Origin: DATFXF01 sp035258565
Lineage (GTDB): Bacteria; Acidobacteriota; Terriglobia; Acidiferrales; UBA7541
Assembly: GCA_035258565.1 (NCBI GenBank)
Contig: DATFXF010000290.1
Span: forward strand, 1 to 5,965
Length of the DNA stretch: 5,965 bases
Direction: 5' to 3'
Under the pieces are notes generated by a model. The model searched no databases and was not told the origin of the DNA. It saw only the letters and a list, made by a program, of their open reading frames with translations. The stretch's first letter is position 1. Each line of letters begins with the position of its first letter. The position numbers and the translations under genes are program-made. Of this stretch, positions 4,715-5,965 are shown piece after piece.

Positions 4715-5911
4715 TTAGTCTTGGAAGAGGACGCTGGTGGGTGGAGCGCGAGCGGGTTTGCTTCTTATATAGCGCCAGAAAGCGTGCGCCGCGCGCGGCT
4801 GGCCACGGAAAATGGAACATTTCTCGGATGTTCCGGCCACGAGCGCAGGGGCGCACCGGAAAGTGATTACAAGTGGGATCGCAGCAAGTGGGATCGCCTC
4901 TCGTTTGTTTGAAATCGCAATCGCCCGATTGTGGGCAGGATTTGGTTGCGCGAGCGGCTCAGCCTCTTGCGCCCGCACAGTCTCTGGAGCCGGCTCAGGT
5001 CTTGTTCCAATAGAGACTTCGGCTCTGGACTCCCCTTCCAGTTGGCTCGCGGGTTCGAAAACGCTCCCGATGGCAAAGACTAGCGGAGGAGACTTGGCAC
5101 CTTTAGCCTCGATTTCATCGAGTTCCCGCTTAGTCTCGAACCATCCCGGATAACGAGGGGCGACTGAGGACGATAGCGGAATCTGAAGAACGCCTTTTGC
5201 CTCACTGATTTGACCGAGCGCCCCGAGTTCTACGGCGACCGAGTTTAGGTATTGAAGGTATTCTACCGGGTACGCGCGCTTAATGCTTTGCATACCGGCC
5301 CAAAGCCGATTCAGATCGCTGAGCGCTCCGACATGGTCGCCCTGAATGCTGCGACAAACAGCAAGGAGCCGACAGGCCTGGACATGACTAAGGAAGTCTA
5401 CACCACGAGAAGTTCGTGCTGCTTCCAGATAGAGGTACGCTGCGGATTTGGGGTCGCCAGCTCTCAGGTAGGTTCCAGCGTATTGGAGAATCACGCGCTC
5501 ACGGAGGCCTGGAGCAGCGACGGGAAAGACCTGCTCAAGCGTCGTTCTCAACGCTTCTGGAGCAGGGTTCTGCGAGACTACTGCATAATAAGTACCGATG
5601 CAATGAATGTCAGGGGGCAGGGGCAGCTCTCTTATTGCGCGCCCAGCTGCTTCGGCAACGTCCGGCTCGTGAAACAGAAGCGACTGGCGGGCAAAGTCGG
5701 CAAGTCCGAGACCCAGTCTGACTACGTCGCGCTCCGCGGCAGTCGCGATGGCGCCCGTGGTGAAGAGATGGCGAAGGCGGGCAAGATTGCTCACGCGTTC
5801 GACAACTAGATCGAAGGAGGAATTCCCAGTGAGACCCAAATTGTTGTTAGCCGCGGCGTTCATATTATGTGCGCCCGTCATTTCAGCGCGCATCGCTTCG
5901 ACACTACGCAC
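4715..5911 (-). CDS. TPR-like helical-repeat protein of unknown function
   Basis: The frame gives 398 residues from GTG 5911, just after an in-frame TGA. Residues about 38-265 are alpha-helical in character. Helix pairs such as RVILQYAGTYLRAGDPKSAAYLYLEAA (139-165) and QACRLLAVCRSIQGDHVGALSDLNRLW (178-204) show the Tyr/Ala/Gly spacing of tetratricopeptide units, and YLQYLNSVAVELGALGQISEAKGVLQ (218-243) fits as a third. TPR domains usually mediate protein-protein contacts, and the partner here is unknown. No signal peptide is seen. Residues about 285-325 are Pro/Glu/Ala-rich and probably disordered. The last 60 or so look atypical of coding sequence, with a tandem AIPLA-AIPLV duplication, so a frameshift or recent stop loss is possible. 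The start is uncertain: no clear Shine-Dalgarno precedes 5911, and the 5' end overlaps a well-supported plus-strand start at 5829. In-frame ATG codons (5893, 5881, 5863) and GTG 5794 are alternatives, and only GTG 5794 avoids the overlap. Confidence 0.75.
   Translation of the reverse strand: MRSVEAMRAEMTGAHNMNAAANNNLGLTGNSSFDLVVERVSNLARLRHLFTTGAIATAAERDVVRLGLGLADFARQSLLFHEPDVAEAAGRAIRELPLPPDIHCIGTYYAVVSQNPAPEALRTTLEQVFPVAAPGLRERVILQYAGTYLRAGDPKSAAYLYLEAARTSRGVDFLSHVQACRLLAVCRSIQGDHVGALSDLNRLWAGMQSIKRAYPVEYLQYLNSVAVELGALGQISEAKGVLQIPLSSSVAPRYPGWFETKRELDEIEAKGAKSPPLVFAIGSVFEPASQLEGESRAEVSIGTRPEPAPETVRAQEAEPLAQPNPAHNRAIAISNKREAIPLAAIPLVITFRCAPALVAGTSEKCSIFRGQPRAAHAFWRYIRSKPARAPPTSVLFQD
4870..4899. 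repeat. 15-bp tandem duplication in the TPR-like gene
   Basis: CAAGTGGGATCGC occurs at 4870-4882 and again at 4885-4897, a 15-bp period. It keeps the frame and duplicates five residues (AIPL plus A or V) near the C-terminus. It looks like a replication-slippage event in a poorly constrained tail. Confidence 0.85.
5814..5820 (+). promoter_or_regulatory. Strong ribosome binding site for the right-edge gene
   Basis: AAGGAGG sits 8 nt before GTG 5829 on the plus strand, which is ideal spacing. It is the strongest Shine-Dalgarno in the window and decides in favour of a real start there. Confidence 0.6.
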
Positions 5912-5965
5912 TCAATCCAGTTATGCAATGGCCCAGTGCGGCGGTCATACAGACACTACCGGCGG
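5829..5965 (+). CDS. 5' end of a secreted or periplasmic protein gene, cut by the window edge
   Basis: From GTG 5829 the frame is open to the edge and gives about 45 residues. The N-terminus has a classical signal peptide: positive MRPK, a hydrophobic core LLLAAAFILCAPVI (about residues 5-18), then a polar stretch. Signal peptidase I could cut after ISA (about residue 20) or after AMA (about residue 35). The visible mature part begins QCGGHTDTTGG and is too short to assign. The AAGGAGG ribosome binding site supports the start. The first 83 bases overlap the 5' end of the minus-strand TPR-like frame, so if this gene is real, that gene probably starts further in. If the full TPR frame is right, this start may be chance. 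No product can be named. Confidence 0.55.
   Translation, partial: MRPKLLLAAAFILCAPVISARIASTLRTQSSYAMAQCGGHTDTTG

Noticed and set aside
5045..5075. GGGTTCGAAAACGCTCCCG resembling a tRNA T-arm
   Set aside because: No acceptor, D-arm or anticodon arm can be built around it, and it lies inside the TPR-like gene.
5252..5809. Plus-strand 185-codon frame ending just before the strong ribosome binding site at 5814
   Set aside because: The spacing looks operonic, but the frame is antisense to the best-supported TPR-like part of the minus-strand gene and its own composition is irregular.

Overview
The window reads as chromosomal DNA of a moderately GC-rich, free-living bacterium (roughly 55-60 % GC by eye). 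No phage, plasmid, IS, CRISPR, rRNA or tRNA signature is visible. The lineage cannot be fixed from the sequence. The loose, repeat-rich intergenic regions and the style of the TPR-like protein would suit an Acidobacteriota-type soil bacterium, but that is an inference. The genes are single units on both strands rather than one operon.

Left part (1-948): no convincing complete gene. It holds a fourfold 78-bp tandem repeat (262-573) with a decayed leading copy. Its substitutions fall evenly over the three codon positions, so the open frames through it look like an artefact of a unit length divisible by three. Next, on the minus strand (949-1923), is a membrane-anchored staphylococcal-nuclease-fold protein. 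It has lost several hallmark catalytic residues and carries a C-terminal His/Cys motif that looks metal-binding.

Middle (1924-3525): a 552-bp divergent intergenic region with a long dyad and a terminator-like hairpin leads to an HU-family DNA-binding protein (2476-2784, +). It is followed by a nudB-type Nudix hydrolase (3070-3525, +), a folate-pathway enzyme. The Nudix gene is bracketed by low-complexity short-period repeats: an octamer-like array forming a large inverted repeat directly in front of its start codon, and heptamer and nonamer arrays after its stop.

Right part (3526-5965): hairpin-rich sequence separates the convergent nudB and a 72-residue minus-strand protein with two CxxC motifs (3914-4132). 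A 582-bp intergenic region follows, with a long imperfect hairpin and a perfect TATAAT box. Then comes a minus-strand helical-repeat (TPR-like) protein of unknown function (4715-5911). At the right edge a plus-strand ORF begins with a strong Shine-Dalgarno and a signal peptide (5829 onward). It collides head-to-head with the 5' end of the TPR-like gene, so one of the two starts needs revision.

No coherent multi-gene system is evident. The most unusual items are the apparently inactive nuclease-fold membrane protein, the 78-bp minisatellite, the repeat bracket around nudB, and the hairpin cluster near 4430-4520.
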